Source: Listeria costaricensis | Lineage (GTDB): Bacteria > Bacillota > Bacilli > Lactobacillales > Listeriaceae | NCBI RefSeq assembly: GCF_900183385.1 | Contig: NZ_FXUT01000025.1 | Coordinates: 1-64,000, forward strand | Direction of reading: 5' to 3' | Length of the DNA stretch: 64,000 bases | In this document: one piece after another, positions 1 to 10,725 of the stretch | Layout: every line of letters begins with the position of its first letter | Position numbering within the stretch: position 1 is the stretch's first letter | Translations under genes and position numbers: made by a program | The notes under the pieces: generated by a model | Databases searched by the model: none | Told to the model about the DNA's origin: nothing | What the model saw: the letters and a program-made list of their open reading frames with translations, nothing else

Positions 1-7
1 GCAATTT

Positions 8-40
8 AAAGCATCTGTCTTTTAGACAGATGCTTTTTTT
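8..40 (+). terminator. Rho-independent terminator of an upstream gene
   Basis: An 11-bp perfect stem (10-20 with 24-34) around a TTT loop is followed by a run of T. It ends a gene lying left of the window. Confidence 0.85.
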
Positions 41-55
41 GTATAGAAAAAAGGT

Positions 56-84
56 TTGATTAGAATGCCTGAATGGAATACTAT
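56..84 (+). promoter_or_regulatory. Sigma-A promoter of the UPF0316 gene
   Basis: TTGATT at 56-61 and TACTAT at 79-84 with a 17-nt spacer. It lies between the terminator above and the gene starting at 137. The -10 box is imperfect, so this is a moderate call. Confidence 0.45.
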
Positions 85-136
85 AAATATGATGAAAATA
101 TAAACCTGTTCTACAAAAGAAATGAGGTATGTAAAC

Positions 137-661
137 ATGCAAGGTGGTTTGACAATTGTATTAATAATCTTTGTTGTAAACATTCTTTATGTAGCAATTT
201 CAACAATACGTTTGCTTTTGACAATGAAAGGATATCGCTATTTAGCAGCCTTTGTCAGTATATTTGAAATGATTATCTATGTAGTAGCTCTAAGTTTAGT
301 TCTCGATAATCTAAACAATATCGCCAACGTTATTGCCTATGCAGTAGGATTTGGTGTGGGTTTGTTTATCGGCATGAAAATAGAAGAACGTTTAGCGCTC
401 GGATATATTACAGTGAATGTCATTACGAAAGAATACAATTTAGATCTGCCTAACCAAATTCGTGATGCTGGATATGGTGTGACGAGTTGGTTAGCAAATG
501 GGCGGGATGGAGAGCGGATGATGCTTGAAATATTGACGCCACGAAAGAATGAACGTAAGCTCTATAAAGAAATCACAGCCATTGATGAAAAAGCCTTTAT
601 TGTTTCATCAGAACCCAAACAAATTTATGGTGGCTTTTGGGTGAAACAAGTACGAAAATAA
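137..661 (+). CDS. UPF0316 membrane protein, YebE family
   Basis: A 174-residue protein with two to three hydrophobic segments in the first 90 residues, then a soluble C-terminal domain of the DUF2179 type. The layout and the place next to purE match the UPF0316/YebE family, whose function is not established. I start it at ATG 137 because GAGGT at 124-128 sits 8 nt ahead. An in-frame ATG at 122 has no ribosome binding site. It has its own promoter and terminator, so it is not part of the pur operon. Confidence 0.8.
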   Translation: MQGGLTIVLIIFVVNILYVAISTIRLLLTMKGYRYLAAFVSIFEMIIYVVALSLVLDNLNNIANVIAYAVGFGVGLFIGMKIEERLALGYITVNVITKEYNLDLPNQIRDAGYGVTSWLANGRDGERMMLEILTPRKNERKLYKEITAIDEKAFIVSSEPKQIYGGFWVKQVRK

Positions 662-663
662 GC

Positions 664-698
664 AAAAAAGCACCTTTCTAAAAAGAGAGGTGTTTTTA
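664..698 (+). terminator. Terminator of the UPF0316 gene
   Basis: Stem AGCACCTTTCT with its near-complement (two G-U pairs), an A-rich left side and TTTTT on the right. Confidence 0.75.
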
Positions 699-708
699 TA
701 TTCGCTCA

Positions 709-752
709 AAACACGAACGTTCGGATTTGGTATATAAAAAATGTTCGATTTT
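709..752 (+). promoter_or_regulatory. Paired PurR boxes (PurBox operator)
   Basis: The box at 709-721 has CGAAC at 714-718 on the + strand. The box at 740-752 has GTTCG at 743-747, that is CGAAC on the - strand, and read on the - strand it matches the PurBox consensus AWWWCCGAACWWT at all but one position. Inverted boxes 18 nt apart just ahead of the pur promoter are the arrangement bound by PurR of Bacillus, which is released by PRPP. Box 1 is more degenerate but holds the 10-bp palindrome CGAACGTTCG. Confidence 0.8.
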
Positions 753-755
753 TGA

Positions 756-784
756 TTGACAATCATGACAAGTATTGTTAGAAT
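756..784 (+). promoter_or_regulatory. pur operon promoter
   Basis: TTGACA at 756-761, a 17-nt spacer and TAGAAT at 779-784. It follows the PurR boxes directly. The predicted start near 791 leaves a leader of only about 40 nt before purE, too short for a riboswitch. Confidence 0.85.
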
Positions 785-831
785 GAAGGTGTTGAAACGA
801 GAAAACGAATCATGAAGGAGTTGAACCGCGA

Positions 832-1320
832 ATGTCTGCGGAAATTGGTGTCATTATGGGGAGTACTTCAGATTGGGAAACAATGAAAAAGGCTTGTGAA
901 GTACTAGATGAGTTAGAGATTTCTTATGAGAAAAAAGTGGTTTCTGCTCATCGTACACCAGATTATATGTTTGAATATGCTGCATCCGCTCGAATGCGTG
1001 GAATCAAAGTGATTATCGCAGGGGCTGGCGGTGCTGCTCATTTGCCGGGAATGGTTGCTGCAAAGACAACGTTACCGGTTATTGGTGTACCGATAAAATC
1101 AAGAGCATTAAATGGCTTAGACTCCTTGCTGTCGATCGTGCAGATGCCAGGTGGGGTTCCAGTTGCCACTGTGGCGATTGGAGATAGTGGTGCTGTGAAC
1201 GCTGGACTGCTGGCCGCACAGATCTTATCAATTTCTAATGAAGCTATTAGTAGCAGACTCACGAAAAGACGTGCTACACTAGAAGAAAATGTACTAGAAA
1301 GTAGTGATCGTCTTGAATAA
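832..1320 (+). CDS. purE: N5-carboxyaminoimidazole ribonucleotide mutase PurE
   Basis: Moves the carboxyl group of N5-CAIR to give CAIR in purine synthesis. At 162 residues it has the usual PurE length. It shows the GSTSDW phosphate-binding start (residues 10-15), SAHRTP (38-43) and the [10 protein letters not shown] loop. AAGGAG lies 11 nt before the ATG. It is the first gene of the pur operon, and its end overlaps purK by 17 nt. Confidence 0.97.
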   Translation: MSAEIGVIMGSTSDWETMKKACEVLDELEISYEKKVVSAHRTPDYMFEYAASARMRGIKVIIAGAGGAAHLPGMVAAKTTLPVIGVPIKSRALNGLDSLLSIVQMPGGVPVATVAIGDSGAVNAGLLAAQILSISNEAISSRLTKRRATLEENVLESSDRLE

Positions 1321-2437
1321 ATCGTATTTACTTCCTAATCGTGTAATTGGCATCATTGGAGGGGGACAGTTAGGGCGAATGATGGCGCTCGCGGCAAAAG
1401 CGATGGGCTATCGGGTTGTTGTACTTGATCCGACTGTTGACTCACCTTGTGGGCAGGTTGCAGATGAACAAATTATCGCAGAATATGATGACAGAGAAGC
1501 GTTGCAAAAATTGGCGCGGATTTCAGATGTTGTCACGTATGAGTTTGAAAATGTGGATTATGAGGCGCTTCAGTCAATTGAAAAACAGGTGGAAGTGCCC
1601 CAAGGATCGGAATTGCTTTCGATTACACAGGATCGAATTTTAGAAAAGGCTTATTTAGAGTCTTGTAATATTAACATAGCACCTTATGCAGTCGTGGTCG
1701 ATCGGGAGGATATTGAAACGAAGATTAGCAGTCTTGGCTATCCGTCCGTTTTAAAAACTGCTCGTGGCGGTTACGATGGCAAAGGGCAGGTTGTTTTGGA
1801 AAGTGCGGCAGATATTGACAAGGCAGCAGAGCTTCTTAAATATGGTTCTTGTGTGCTAGAAGCCTGGATTCCGTTTGAAAAGGAAATTTCTGTGATTGTT
1901 GCAAGAAACCATGATGGACAAATTGAAACTTTCCCGGTAAGCGAAAATATTCATCGCAATAATATTTTGCACCAGTCAATCGTACCGGCGAGAATCAATC
2001 AAGAGGTGGAACAAGAAGCCACAGCAATCGCTGAAAAACTAGCTGAGTTTTTACATTTGCAAGGGGTGTTGGCTGTTGAGATGTTTGTAACGAAATCGGG
2101 CGCTGTTTATGTCAATGAACTTGCACCACGGCCACATAACTCTGGGCATTATTCCATTGAAGCTTGTAATATTTCACAATTCACTCAGCATATTCGAGCG
2201 ATTGTTCAGTTGCCGCTGCAGAAGGTTGAACTTGTGAAGCCGGTTGTGATGGTCAATGTACTCGGGCAGCATGTGGAAGGCGTGACTGAACAGATGGGCG
2301 ATTACTCGCGCTGGTTTGTTCATTTTTATGGAAAAAGTGAAGTGAAGAAAGATCGTAAAATGGGGCACGTGACCATTTTGACAAATAATATTGAAGATTT
2401 GCTGGTTGATTTGGAAGAAACAAAAATCTGGGCATAA
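1304..2437 (+). CDS. purK: N5-carboxyaminoimidazole ribonucleotide synthase PurK
   Basis: ATP-dependent carboxylation of AIR with bicarbonate, feeding PurE. ATP-grasp fold: [13 protein letters not shown] nucleotide-binding start near residue 15, GGYDGKGQ glycine loop, and [12 protein letters not shown] metal/ATP site near the end. The usual length is about 375 residues. The annotated start is GTG 1304 inside purE. TTG 1313, giving MNKSYLLPN, is an equally possible start, since neither has a strong ribosome binding site and translation is probably coupled to purE. Confidence 0.95.
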   Translation: MIVLNKSYLLPNRVIGIIGGGQLGRMMALAAKAMGYRVVVLDPTVDSPCGQVADEQIIAEYDDREALQKLARISDVVTYEFENVDYEALQSIEKQVEVPQGSELLSITQDRILEKAYLESCNINIAPYAVVVDREDIETKISSLGYPSVLKTARGGYDGKGQVVLESAADIDKAAELLKYGSCVLEAWIPFEKEISVIVARNHDGQIETFPVSENIHRNNILHQSIVPARINQEVEQEATAIAEKLAEFLHLQGVLAVEMFVTKSGAVYVNELAPRPHNSGHYSIEACNISQFTQHIRAIVQLPLQKVELVKPVVMVNVLGQHVEGVTEQMGDYSRWFVHFYGKSEVKKDRKMGHVTILTNNIEDLLVDLEETKIWA

Positions 2438-2455
2438 ATGGAGGCAGTTAGAGGC

Positions 2456-3748
2456 ATGATTGAACGTTATACGCGAAAAGAAATGGGACAAATTTGGACG
2501 GAGGAAAATCGCTTTAAAGCTTGGCTTGAAGTGGAAATTTTAGCTTGCGAGGCTTGGGCAGAACTAGGTGAGATTCCAAAAGCAGATGTAGAAAAGATTC
2601 GTGAAAATGCGACCTTCAATGTGGACCGCATCAAGGAAATTGAGCAAGAGACACGACATGATGTTGTCGCTTTTACGCGTGCCGTTTCTGAATCGCTTGG
2701 AGATGAGAAAAAGTGGGTGCATTACGGACTGACTTCTACTGATGTGGTAGATACGGCCAATTCTTATTTGTTAAAGCAGGCGAATACACTGCTTCGTGAA
2801 GATTTGGAAAAATTTATTGCCATTTTAGCTGTGAAGGCAAAAGAGCATCAGCATACTGTTATGATGGGACGCACACATGGTGTTCATGCGGAGCCGACAA
2901 CATTTGGTTTGAAACTTGCTTTGTGGCATGAAGAAATGAAACGTAATTTAGAGCGGTTCGATCATGCGGCAAAAGGTGTCGAATTTGGCAAGATCTCGGG
3001 CGCTGTAGGAACCTATGCCAATATTGATCCATTTGTGGAAGAGTACGTATGTGGGAAGCTGGGCACTACGCCTGCACCGATTTCTACGCAGACTTTGCAG
3101 CGTGACCGTCATGCGGAATATGTGGCAACACTTGCCTTGATTGCCACGTCTGTTGAAAAATTTGCTGTGGAAGTGCGCGCTCTTCAAAAGAGTGAGGTGC
3201 GAGAAGTGGAAGAATTCTTCGCTAAAGGGCAGAAGGGCTCGTCGGCAATGCCGCATAAACGTAATCCGATTGGTTCGGAAAATGTAACGGGGCTTGCACG
3301 GGTGATTCGTGGACACATGATGACGGCTTATGAAAATGTGCCACTTTGGCATGAACGTGATATTTCGCATAGCTCTGCGGAACGAATCATTTTACCGGAT
3401 GCGACTATTTTGCTGGATTATATTTTGAACCGCTTTGGCAATATCGTGAAAAATTTGACCGTGTATCCTGAAAATATGAAACGTAATATGGAGCGGACTT
3501 TGGGGTTGATTTATTCGCAACGTGTGCTACTTTCGCTTATTGATAAAGGGATGGCACGTGAAGAGGCGTATGATACGGTGCAACCAAAAGCGATGGAAGC
3601 TTGGGAAACACAGACACCGTTTAGAAGACTCGTTGAAAGTGAACCGAAAATTACACAACTTCTTTCAAAAGAAGAACTGGATGATTGTTTTGATTACCAT
3701 TATCATTTGAAAAATGTAGAGATGATTTTTGAACGTCTAGGTCTGTAA
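2456..3748 (+). CDS. purB: Adenylosuccinate lyase PurB
   Basis: Cleaves SAICAR to AICAR and adenylosuccinate to AMP, releasing fumarate in both. The fumarase/aspartase superfamily signature [10 protein letters not shown] is present in the middle of the protein, and the catalytic TSTDVVDT and GRTHG segments can be seen. I start it at ATG 2456 (430 residues, [11 protein letters not shown]) because GGAGG at 2440-2444 lies 11 nt ahead. An ATG at 2438 overlaps that site and has none of its own. Confidence 0.96.
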   Translation: MIERYTRKEMGQIWTEENRFKAWLEVEILACEAWAELGEIPKADVEKIRENATFNVDRIKEIEQETRHDVVAFTRAVSESLGDEKKWVHYGLTSTDVVDTANSYLLKQANTLLREDLEKFIAILAVKAKEHQHTVMMGRTHGVHAEPTTFGLKLALWHEEMKRNLERFDHAAKGVEFGKISGAVGTYANIDPFVEEYVCGKLGTTPAPISTQTLQRDRHAEYVATLALIATSVEKFAVEVRALQKSEVREVEEFFAKGQKGSSAMPHKRNPIGSENVTGLARVIRGHMMTAYENVPLWHERDISHSSAERIILPDATILLDYILNRFGNIVKNLTVYPENMKRNMERTLGLIYSQRVLLSLIDKGMAREEAYDTVQPKAMEAWETQTPFRRLVESEPKITQLLSKEELDDCFDYHYHLKNVEMIFERLGL

Positions 3749-3753
3749 GATGC

Positions 3754-3781
3754 TGGGAGCAGGTTTTTAGGCCAGCTCCCA
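3754..3781 (+). other. Hairpin between purB and purC
   Basis: TGGGAGC (3754-3760) pairs with GCTCCCA (3775-3781). No T-run follows, so it is more likely an mRNA processing or stability element than a full terminator. Confidence 0.45.
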
Positions 3782-3812
3782 TTAAATTTTGAGTAAAGGA
3801 GTTTTGGATATC

Positions 3813-4523
3813 GTGGCAGATGAATTAATCTATGAAGGAAAAGCAAAACAACTTTTCAAAACAGAACAAGCTGGGATTCTTCGCGTTGTGTATAAAGATG
3901 ATGCAACGGCTTTAAATGGGGCGCGAAAAGAAGTTTTTACTGGAAAAGGTGTACTAAATAACCAGATCACAAGTCAAATCTTTACTTATTTGCAAGAGGC
4001 TGGTATTGACAGTCATTTTATCAAACAACTTTCTGAGCGTGAACAGCTTGTGAAAGAGGTGTCGATTATTCCACTTGAAGTGGTGGTGCGCAATGTGCTT
4101 GCTGGTAGTCTGGCAAAACGCTTGGGACGCGCTGAAGGGGAAATCATTGATGAACCAATTGTAGAATTTTATTATAAAGATGATGCGCTAGATGATCCAT
4201 TTATTAATGATGATCATGTTCGTTTTTTAGCAATTGCATCTGAGGCTGAAATTGCTACGCTCAAGAAACAGGCGCGGGCAGTAAATCAAGTGCTGAAAAA
4301 GTTGTTTGAGAAAATGAATATCACACTGGTTGATTTTAAACTTGAATTTGGTCGCGACCAAGCAGGTGGCATTGTTTTGGCGGATGAGGTTTCGCCGGAT
4401 ACTTGCCGTTTGTGGGATAAAGAAACAGGCGATAAGCTGGATAAGGATGTCTTTCGTCGGAATATTGGCAATTTAGTATCAGTTTATGAAGAAGTTTTAA
4501 GACGACTTGAGGAGGTCAAATAA
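3813..4523 (+). CDS. purC: SAICAR synthetase PurC
   Basis: Joins aspartate to CAIR with ATP to give SAICAR. Its 236 residues fit the family. It shows YEGKAKQLF at the N-terminus, the [13 protein letters not shown] segment and DFKLEFG followed by [12 protein letters not shown] near the C-terminus. AAAGGAG at 3795-3801 is 11 nt before GTG 3813, which gives [16 protein letters not shown] at 3804 is too close to the ribosome binding site. Confidence 0.95.
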   Translation: MADELIYEGKAKQLFKTEQAGILRVVYKDDATALNGARKEVFTGKGVLNNQITSQIFTYLQEAGIDSHFIKQLSEREQLVKEVSIIPLEVVVRNVLAGSLAKRLGRAEGEIIDEPIVEFYYKDDALDDPFINDDHVRFLAIASEAEIATLKKQARAVNQVLKKLFEKMNITLVDFKLEFGRDQAGGIVLADEVSPDTCRLWDKETGDKLDKDVFRRNIGNLVSVYEEVLRRLEEVK

Positions 4524-4526
4524 ATC

Positions 4527-4772
4527 ATGTACCAAGTAAAAGTTTATGTAACGCTCAAAAAAAGTGTATTAGATCCGCAGGGGGTGGCTGTAAAAGATGC
4601 GGCTCAAAGTCTAGGCTATAGTGAAATTCAGGATGTGCGGATCGGAAAATATATGGAATTACAGGTGGCGAAATCGGAACGGGATATTCATGAAGTGTTG
4701 AATGAGCTTTGCGATAAATTGCTGACAAATCCGGTTATGGAAGACTATCGTTACGAAATCGAGGAGGCTTGA
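4527..4772 (+). CDS. purS: PurS, small subunit of FGAM synthase
   Basis: An 81-residue structural subunit that bridges PurL and PurQ in the three-part FGAM synthase of Gram-positive bacteria. It shows the typical start [11 protein letters not shown] and the family's DPQG and small beta-alpha fold pattern. GGAGGT at 4511-4516 lies inside the end of purC. Its stop overlaps the ribosome binding region of purQ. Confidence 0.95.
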   Translation: MYQVKVYVTLKKSVLDPQGVAVKDAAQSLGYSEIQDVRIGKYMELQVAKSERDIHEVLNELCDKLLTNPVMEDYRYEIEEA

Positions 4773-4774
4773 TC

Positions 4775-5458
4775 ATGAAATTTGCAGTCATTCAATTTCC
4801 AGGATCGAATTGTGATCTGGATATGCTTCATGCTATTCAGGATGCACTTGGCGAGGAAGCGGCTTATGTATGGCATAGCGAAGAATCGCTTGAAGGCTTT
4901 GATGCGGTGCTTCTTCCGGGGGGCTTTTCTTACGGAGACTATTTACGAACTGGGGCGATTGCAAAGTTTGCGCGAATCATGCCGGAAGTTGTGCGGTTTG
5001 CAGAGGAAGGCAAGCCGGTTCTTGGCATTTGCAACGGCTTTCAAATTTTGACAGAAAGTGGTTTGCTGCCGGGTGCGTTGATTCGTAATAATAATCTGCA
5101 TTTTGTTTGCAAAACGGCTCCTTTAAAGGTTGAAAATAATAAAACGATGTTTACACGGCTATATGACCAAGCGGAAGAAATTCAAATTCCGATTGCACAT
5201 GGAGAAGGAAACTATTATTGTGACGAAACGACGCTTGCTCGTTTGAAGGAGCAGGAACAAATCGTCTTTACGTATCAGGATAATCCGAACGGCAGTGTGG
5301 CTGATATTGCTGGCATCGTGAATGAGCGCGGCAATGTTCTAGGTATGATGCCCCATCCGGAACGTGCGGTTGAAGCACTGGTTGGCGGAGAAGATGGATT
5401 AAAATTATTCCAGTCGATTTTAAAGACTTGGAAGGAGGTTGCTCAAGTTGCCAAATAA
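4775..5458 (+). CDS. purQ: PurQ, glutaminase subunit of FGAM synthase
   Basis: Class I glutamine amidotransferase supplying ammonia to PurL. The catalytic cysteine lies in GICNGFQ, and the His/Glu pair in PHPERA near the C-terminus. 227 residues from ATG 4775, which has GAGGAGG 7 nt ahead; an in-frame TTG at 4769 is too close. The gene overlaps the start of purL. Confidence 0.96.
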   Translation: MKFAVIQFPGSNCDLDMLHAIQDALGEEAAYVWHSEESLEGFDAVLLPGGFSYGDYLRTGAIAKFARIMPEVVRFAEEGKPVLGICNGFQILTESGLLPGALIRNNNLHFVCKTAPLKVENNKTMFTRLYDQAEEIQIPIAHGEGNYYCDETTLARLKEQEQIVFTYQDNPNGSVADIAGIVNERGNVLGMMPHPERAVEALVGGEDGLKLFQSILKTWKEVAQVAK

Positions 5459-7667
5459 TGAACCTACTGCAAAAGAAATCAGTGAACAAAAAATTTATGC
5501 GGAGATGGGGCTGATTGATGAAGAATATGACTTGATTTGTCAAATCCTTGGTAGACAGCCTAATTATACGGAAACGGGCTTGTTTTCTGTCATGTGGTCG
5601 GAGCATTGCAGTTATAAAAACTCGAAGCCGGTTTTGAAAAAATTCCCGACAGAGGGTCCGCAAGTGCTACAAGGGCCAGGCGAAGGGGCCGGTATTGTGG
5701 ATATTGGCGACGGTTTGGGTGTTGCTTTTAAAGTGGAAAGTCATAATCATCCTTCCTTTGTTGAACCGTATCAAGGAGCGGCGACTGGGGTTGGCGGAAT
5801 CATTCGTGACGTTTTCTCCATGGGGGCTCGTCCCATTGCCATGCTGAATTCTCTGCGTTTTGGTGAATTGGAAGATGCGAAAACGAAATATCTGGTGAGT
5901 GAAGTGGTTGCTGGGATTGCCGGATATGGAAACTCGATCGGGATTCCAACAGTCGGCGGGGAGATTCAATTTGAAAGCTGCTATGCAAAGAATCCGCTTG
6001 TCAATGCGATGTGTGTGGGATTGATCGAAGCGAAGGACATTCAAAAGGGGCAGGCTGTTGGTGTGGGCAATCCGGTGATGTATGTCGGTGCGAAAACAGG
6101 CCGAGATGGGATTCACGGCGCGACGTTTGCTTCTGTTGAATTCAGTGAAGAGGGCGAACAGCAGCGGTCCGCAGTACAGGTTGGCGATCCGTTTATGGAA
6201 AAACTGCTTTTAGAAGCTTGCCTGGAAGTCATTCAGGATCATGCGGACATTCTCGTCGGTATTCAGGACATGGGGGCTGCTGGGCTTGTTAGTTCGAGTT
6301 CGGAAATGGCTTCTAAAGCGGGCTCTGGCTTGGAGCTAGTGATGGACGATGTGCCGCAGCGGGAGACCAATATGTCGGCCTATGAGATGCTGCTTTCGGA
6401 GTCGCAGGAACGGATGCTTCTCTGTGTGAAAAAAGGGCATGAAGCGGAAATCAAAGCGTTGTTTGAACGTTATGGCTTAGAAGCTGTGACGATTGGTCAT
6501 GTGACGGATGACAAGAACTATACGATTGTACATCATGGCGAAATTGTGGCGCAGGTTCCAGTCGATGCGCTTGCAGAAGAAGCACCTGTTTATCACAAAC
6601 CGTCTAGTGAACCGGCTCGATTTAAGGCTTTTCAGGAAGAAGCACCTTTTGTGCCGGAAAATCTATCCATTGAAGAAACTTGGCGAGCGCTTTTGGCTCA
6701 GCCTACGATTGCTAGTAAGCGACATGTTTATGAACAATATGATTATCAAGTACGTACCAGTACGGCTGTAGCGCCGGGATCGGATGCCGCAGTTGTTCGA
6801 GTACGCGGAACGGATAAAGCTGTTGCAATGACGACAGATTGTAATTCACGTTATCTATATCTGGATCCTGAAATGGGTGGTGCGATTGCGGTGGCAGAAG
6901 CAGCTCGGAATATTGTGGCAAGTGGTGGCAAACCGCTTGCGATTACAGATGGGTTGAATTTTGGCAATCCGGAAAAGCCAGAGATCTTCTGGGAAATCGA
7001 AAAAGCAGCTGATGGCATTGCAGAAGCGTGCCGGAAATTAGATACGCCGGTTATTTCTGGAAATGTTTCTTTATATAATGAAACAGATGGAACGGGCATC
7101 TATCCGACACCGGTAATCGGAATGGTCGGCTTGATTGAAAATACGGCGGATATTACGACACAGGATTTCAAACAGGCGGGCGATCAAATTTATCTATTGG
7201 GTGAAACCAAAGCAGAATATAATGGCTCGGAGCTGCAGAAGCTGTTAGAAGGGCATATTTCCGGTAAAGCCCCGATGCTTGATCTGGAAAAAGAGCAGAC
7301 GGTACAAAAAGAGCTGTTGTCGGCCATTCGGAAAGGTCTTGTAGCGAGCGCGCATGATTTGGCGGAAGGCGGTTTGGCGATTGCGCTAAGTGAGTCGCTG
7401 TTTAAGGAGCGTTTTGGCGCAGAAATCAAGGTGCCATTTGTACTTTCTGACCTATTTAGTGAGTCGCAGTCACGGTTTATTGTGTCCGTGAAAAAAGAAC
7501 AGGCTGCACAGTTTGAACAGGTGATGGCAGAAACTCCGCTCACACGATTAGGGGAAGTTACGACAAGTGGTGTATTGGCTGTGGAGGGTACGGATGCGGC
7601 TGTTACACTCGACGTGGATCAATTAGCTGAAATTTGGGAAGGAGCTATACCATGCTTGCTGAAATAA
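5448..7667 (+). CDS. purL: PurL, synthetase subunit of FGAM synthase
   Basis: Converts FGAR, ATP and ammonia to FGAM. It is the short PurL form (739 residues) that needs separate PurS and PurQ, both present upstream. It shows [14 protein letters not shown] near the N-terminus, VESHNHPS and [12 protein letters not shown] motifs, and two AIRS-type halves. AAGGAGGT at 5432-5439 is 8 nt before TTG 5448 ([11 protein letters not shown]), so I prefer this start over an in-frame TTG at 5439. Confidence 0.96.
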   Translation: MPNNEPTAKEISEQKIYAEMGLIDEEYDLICQILGRQPNYTETGLFSVMWSEHCSYKNSKPVLKKFPTEGPQVLQGPGEGAGIVDIGDGLGVAFKVESHNHPSFVEPYQGAATGVGGIIRDVFSMGARPIAMLNSLRFGELEDAKTKYLVSEVVAGIAGYGNSIGIPTVGGEIQFESCYAKNPLVNAMCVGLIEAKDIQKGQAVGVGNPVMYVGAKTGRDGIHGATFASVEFSEEGEQQRSAVQVGDPFMEKLLLEACLEVIQDHADILVGIQDMGAAGLVSSSSEMASKAGSGLELVMDDVPQRETNMSAYEMLLSESQERMLLCVKKGHEAEIKALFERYGLEAVTIGHVTDDKNYTIVHHGEIVAQVPVDALAEEAPVYHKPSSEPARFKAFQEEAPFVPENLSIEETWRALLAQPTIASKRHVYEQYDYQVRTSTAVAPGSDAAVVRVRGTDKAVAMTTDCNSRYLYLDPEMGGAIAVAEAARNIVASGGKPLAITDGLNFGNPEKPEIFWEIEKAADGIAEACRKLDTPVISGNVSLYNETDGTGIYPTPVIGMVGLIENTADITTQDFKQAGDQIYLLGETKAEYNGSELQKLLEGHISGKAPMLDLEKEQTVQKELLSAIRKGLVASAHDLAEGGLAIALSESLFKERFGAEIKVPFVLSDLFSESQSRFIVSVKKEQAAQFEQVMAETPLTRLGEVTTSGVLAVEGTDAAVTLDVDQLAEIWEGAIPCLLK

Positions 7668-9082
7668 AAGGCTTGAATGAAGAATGCGGTATTTTCGGTG
7701 TGTGGAATCATCCCCAAGCGGCGGAAATTACTTATTACGGCTTGCATAGTTTGCAGCACCGTGGGCAAGAGGGTGCTGGGATTGTTTCGACAGATGGCGT
7801 TACGCTGAAAGGACACCGGAATTTGGGGCTTTTGGCGGATGTTTTCAAGCACGGTGAACTGGAAAATTTGGATGGGATCGGTGCGATTGGACATGTTCGC
7901 TATGCGACTGCTGGTGGCAAAAGTTTGAGCAATGTTCAGCCGTTTTTGTTTCATTTTCAAGAATCTTCTTTTGCGCTGGCCCATAATGGGAACTTGATCA
8001 ATGCTAAATCGTTGCGGCGTGATTTGGAAGCACAGGGGGCAATTTTTCAAACGTCCTCCGATACGGAAGTGCTCGCTCATTTGATCAAACGGGCGCGAAA
8101 AGGCAACTTTCTGGATGATTTAAAGGCTGCTCTTCGGCGTGTGAAAGGCGGGTTTGCCTATATGCTGCTGACTGAAAATGCGATGATTGCGGCGCTTGAT
8201 CCGAATGGCTTTAGACCGCTTGCGATTGGACGTATTGGCGACAGCTATGTGATTGCTTCTGAAACGTGTGCTTTTGAAACGGTGGGAGCAGAGTTTGTTC
8301 GTGATGTTGAGCCGGGAGAATTAATTGTGATTGATCATGATGGCCTTCATATCGATTCATTTACAAAAGATATCAAGCATTCGATTTGCAGTATGGAATA
8401 TATTTATTTTGCAAGGCCAGATTCAAATATTGCCGGAATCAATGTGCATTCAGCGCGTAAAAGAAGCGGAAAACAGTTGGCGCGTGAGGCTTTTGTCGAA
8501 GCGGATATTGTGACGGGTGTACCAGATTCGAGTATTTCGGCGGCCATTGGCTATGCAGAAGAAAGCGGCATTCCATATGAGCTGGGTCTGATTAAAAATC
8601 GCTATGTAGCGCGAACCTTTATCCAGCCGTCCCAAGCTTTACGGGAGCAGGGGGTCCGAATGAAACTATCGGCAGTTAGCGGGGTCGTGCAAGGTAAGCG
8701 GGTGGTCATGATTGACGATTCGATTGTGCGCGGTACGACTAGCAAACGGATCGTTCAACTGTTACGGGATGCCGGTGCTAGTGAAGTCCACGTGCGGATT
8801 GCTTCTCCTCCGCTTGCATTTCCTTGTTTTTATGGGATTGATATCCAAACGCGCAATGAGCTGATTGCGGCCAATTATTCCAAAGAAGAGATTCGCGGGA
8901 TTATTGGCGCGGATTCGCTGGAATATCTAAGTGTGGACGGTTTGGTGGACGCGGTTGGTCGTCCTTATCCGGAAGAGCCATATGGGGGGCTTTGCATGGC
9001 CTATTTCAATGGCGATTATCCGACAGAACTGTATGATTATGAAGCGGAGTATTTGGCTAGTTTAGAAGTGCAAAATAAATAA
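7652..9082 (+). CDS. purF: Amidophosphoribosyltransferase PurF
   Basis: First committed step of purine synthesis: PRPP plus glutamine gives phosphoribosylamine. It begins with an 11-residue propeptide and then the Ntn nucleophile Cys12 (NEECGIFG), as in the Bacillus enzyme. The PRPP loop [14 protein letters not shown] is intact. Of the four cysteines that bind the iron-sulfur cluster in Bacillus, those aligning at 246, 392 and 448 are kept, but the last position appears to be Tyr451 (GGLCMAYF). ATG 7652 has AAGGAG ahead and overlaps purL. Confidence 0.95.
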   Translation: MLAEIKGLNEECGIFGVWNHPQAAEITYYGLHSLQHRGQEGAGIVSTDGVTLKGHRNLGLLADVFKHGELENLDGIGAIGHVRYATAGGKSLSNVQPFLFHFQESSFALAHNGNLINAKSLRRDLEAQGAIFQTSSDTEVLAHLIKRARKGNFLDDLKAALRRVKGGFAYMLLTENAMIAALDPNGFRPLAIGRIGDSYVIASETCAFETVGAEFVRDVEPGELIVIDHDGLHIDSFTKDIKHSICSMEYIYFARPDSNIAGINVHSARKRSGKQLAREAFVEADIVTGVPDSSISAAIGYAEESGIPYELGLIKNRYVARTFIQPSQALREQGVRMKLSAVSGVVQGKRVVMIDDSIVRGTTSKRIVQLLRDAGASEVHVRIASPPLAFPCFYGIDIQTRNELIAANYSKEEIRGIIGADSLEYLSVDGLVDAVGRPYPEEPYGGLCMAYFNGDYPTELYDYEAEYLASLEVQNK

Positions 9083-9106
9083 TGACCAGGAAAGAGAGGA
9101 TTCATT

Positions 9107-10156
9107 GTGACTGAAAATGCGTATAGTAAGGCTGGTGTCGACGTCGAGGCGGGTTATGAAGTCGTAGAGCGAATTCGTAAACATGTGGAACGCACAAAAC
9201 AAAAAGGTGTCATGGGGGCGCTTGGTTCCTTCGGCGGAATGTTCGATTTGAGTCTTTTGAATCTAAAAGAGCCTGTACTTGTTTCCGGAACAGATGGTGT
9301 GGGAACAAAACTGATGCTTGCACAGATGATGGATAAGCATGATACGATTGGAATTGACTGTGTGGCGATGTGTGTCAATGATATTTTGGCACAGGGCGCA
9401 AAACCGCTCTTTTTCCTTGATTATATCGGAACGGGAAAAACGGATCCGGTGAAAATGGAGCAGATTGTGAAAGGTGTGGCAGAAGGCTGTATGCAAGCTG
9501 AATGTGCCCTAATTGGCGGCGAGACAGCAGAAATGCCGGACATGTACAGTGAAGAGGAATATGATCTGGCTGGTTTTACAGTTGGTGCGGCAGAAAAAAG
9601 TCAACTGATTCAAGCGGATGGTGTGAAAGATGGCGATATTCTGATTGGTCTTCCTTCTAGCGGCATTCACAGCAATGGCTTTTCGCTCGTACGGAAAATT
9701 TATTTGAAAGACGGGCAGTTTGATCTGTCGAAAACATTACCGGAATTTGATCGGCCGCTTGGAGAGGTCCTGCTTGAACCAACGCGGATTTATGTGAAAG
9801 CCGTGCTGGCAGTCCTTGAAAAAGCACAGATCAACGGCATCTCTCATATTACGGGGGGCGGCTTTATTGAAAACCTGCCGCGGATGTTTGCGGAAGATTT
9901 GGCAGCTGAAATTGAGCTTGGCAGCTGGCCAGTGTTACCGGTATTTGAAAGTATGCAAAAGCATGGGCATTTAGACGAAAAAGAGATGTACAATATTTTC
10001 AACATGGGGATCGGCTTGGTCCTTTCTGTTGCGCCAGATCAAGTGGCACTTGTGGAAGAGGCGCTTGCTGAAATAGGGGAAACGTTCTACAAAATTGGTC
10101 AAATCAAGCGGCGTGTGGAAGATGCGGTCGTTTTTGTAGGAGGAAAAGAGGCATGA
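9107..10156 (+). CDS. purM: AIR synthetase PurM
   Basis: Closes the imidazole ring of FGAM with ATP to give AIR. 349 residues, the family's usual length. It has [10 protein letters not shown] near residue 60, [29 protein letters not shown] and the glycine-rich [11 protein letters not shown]. The start is GTG 9107 behind an AGAGAGGA ribosome binding site. It overlaps purN by 4 nt (ATGA). Confidence 0.96.
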   Translation: MTENAYSKAGVDVEAGYEVVERIRKHVERTKQKGVMGALGSFGGMFDLSLLNLKEPVLVSGTDGVGTKLMLAQMMDKHDTIGIDCVAMCVNDILAQGAKPLFFLDYIGTGKTDPVKMEQIVKGVAEGCMQAECALIGGETAEMPDMYSEEEYDLAGFTVGAAEKSQLIQADGVKDGDILIGLPSSGIHSNGFSLVRKIYLKDGQFDLSKTLPEFDRPLGEVLLEPTRIYVKAVLAVLEKAQINGISHITGGGFIENLPRMFAEDLAAEIELGSWPVLPVFESMQKHGHLDEKEMYNIFNMGIGLVLSVAPDQVALVEEALAEIGETFYKIGQIKRRVEDAVVFVGGKEA

Positions 10157-10725
10157 TTAATCTAGCCGTGTTTGCTTCAGGGACTGGCAGTAATTTTCAA
10201 GCACTTGTGGATGATCCGGCTATATTTCCGGCGATTAAGTTGCTGGTATGTGATAAAAAAACGGCTCCGGTGATTCGGCGTGCGGAACAGGCAGGTATTC
10301 CTGTATTTGTTTTTACGGCGAAGGATTATGTCGATAAAGCAAGTTTTGAGCAGGAAATTTTGGATGAGTTGGCACGTTATTCTGTTGATTTATGCGTTTT
10401 AGCCGGGTATATGCGGCTGATTGGGCCGACACTCCTTGGCACTTTTCAAAACCGAATTGTCAATTTGCATCCGTCGCTCCTTCCTGCATTTCCGGGGAAA
10501 GATGCGATCGGGCAGGCTTATCAGGCGCGGGTGGAAGAGACGGGTGTGACGGCGCATTTTGTTGATAGCGGAATGGATACGGGGCCTGTCATTGCACAGG
10601 AAAAAGTGGTGATAGCTCAAGAGGATACCATTGAAACGTTGACCGAAAAAATCCATCAAGTGGAGCACCGTTTTTATCCAGCGGTTGTCAAACAGTTGAT
10701 GGCAAGTGGAAAGGAAGTTGAATGA
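10153..10725 (+). CDS. purN: GAR transformylase PurN
   Basis: Transfers a formyl group from 10-formyl-tetrahydrofolate to GAR. 190 residues. It shows the [12 protein letters not shown] start, the catalytic [12 protein letters not shown] segment (Asn and His), and the [17 protein letters not shown] folate/aspartate segment. Translational overlaps on both sides (4 nt with purM and with purH) suggest tight coupling. Confidence 0.96.
   Translation: MINLAVFASGTGSNFQALVDDPAIFPAIKLLVCDKKTAPVIRRAEQAGIPVFVFTAKDYVDKASFEQEILDELARYSVDLCVLAGYMRLIGPTLLGTFQNRIVNLHPSLLPAFPGKDAIGQAYQARVEETGVTAHFVDSGMDTGPVIAQEKVVIAQEDTIETLTEKIHQVEHRFYPAVVKQLMASGKEVE

Noticed and set aside
700-832. Guanine riboswitch ahead of purE
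   Set aside because: The promoter lies only about 50 nt before purE, and no three-way junction pattern is seen.
3754-3781. Terminator splitting the pur operon
   Set aside because: The hairpin lacks a T-run, and the genes continue with tight spacing.
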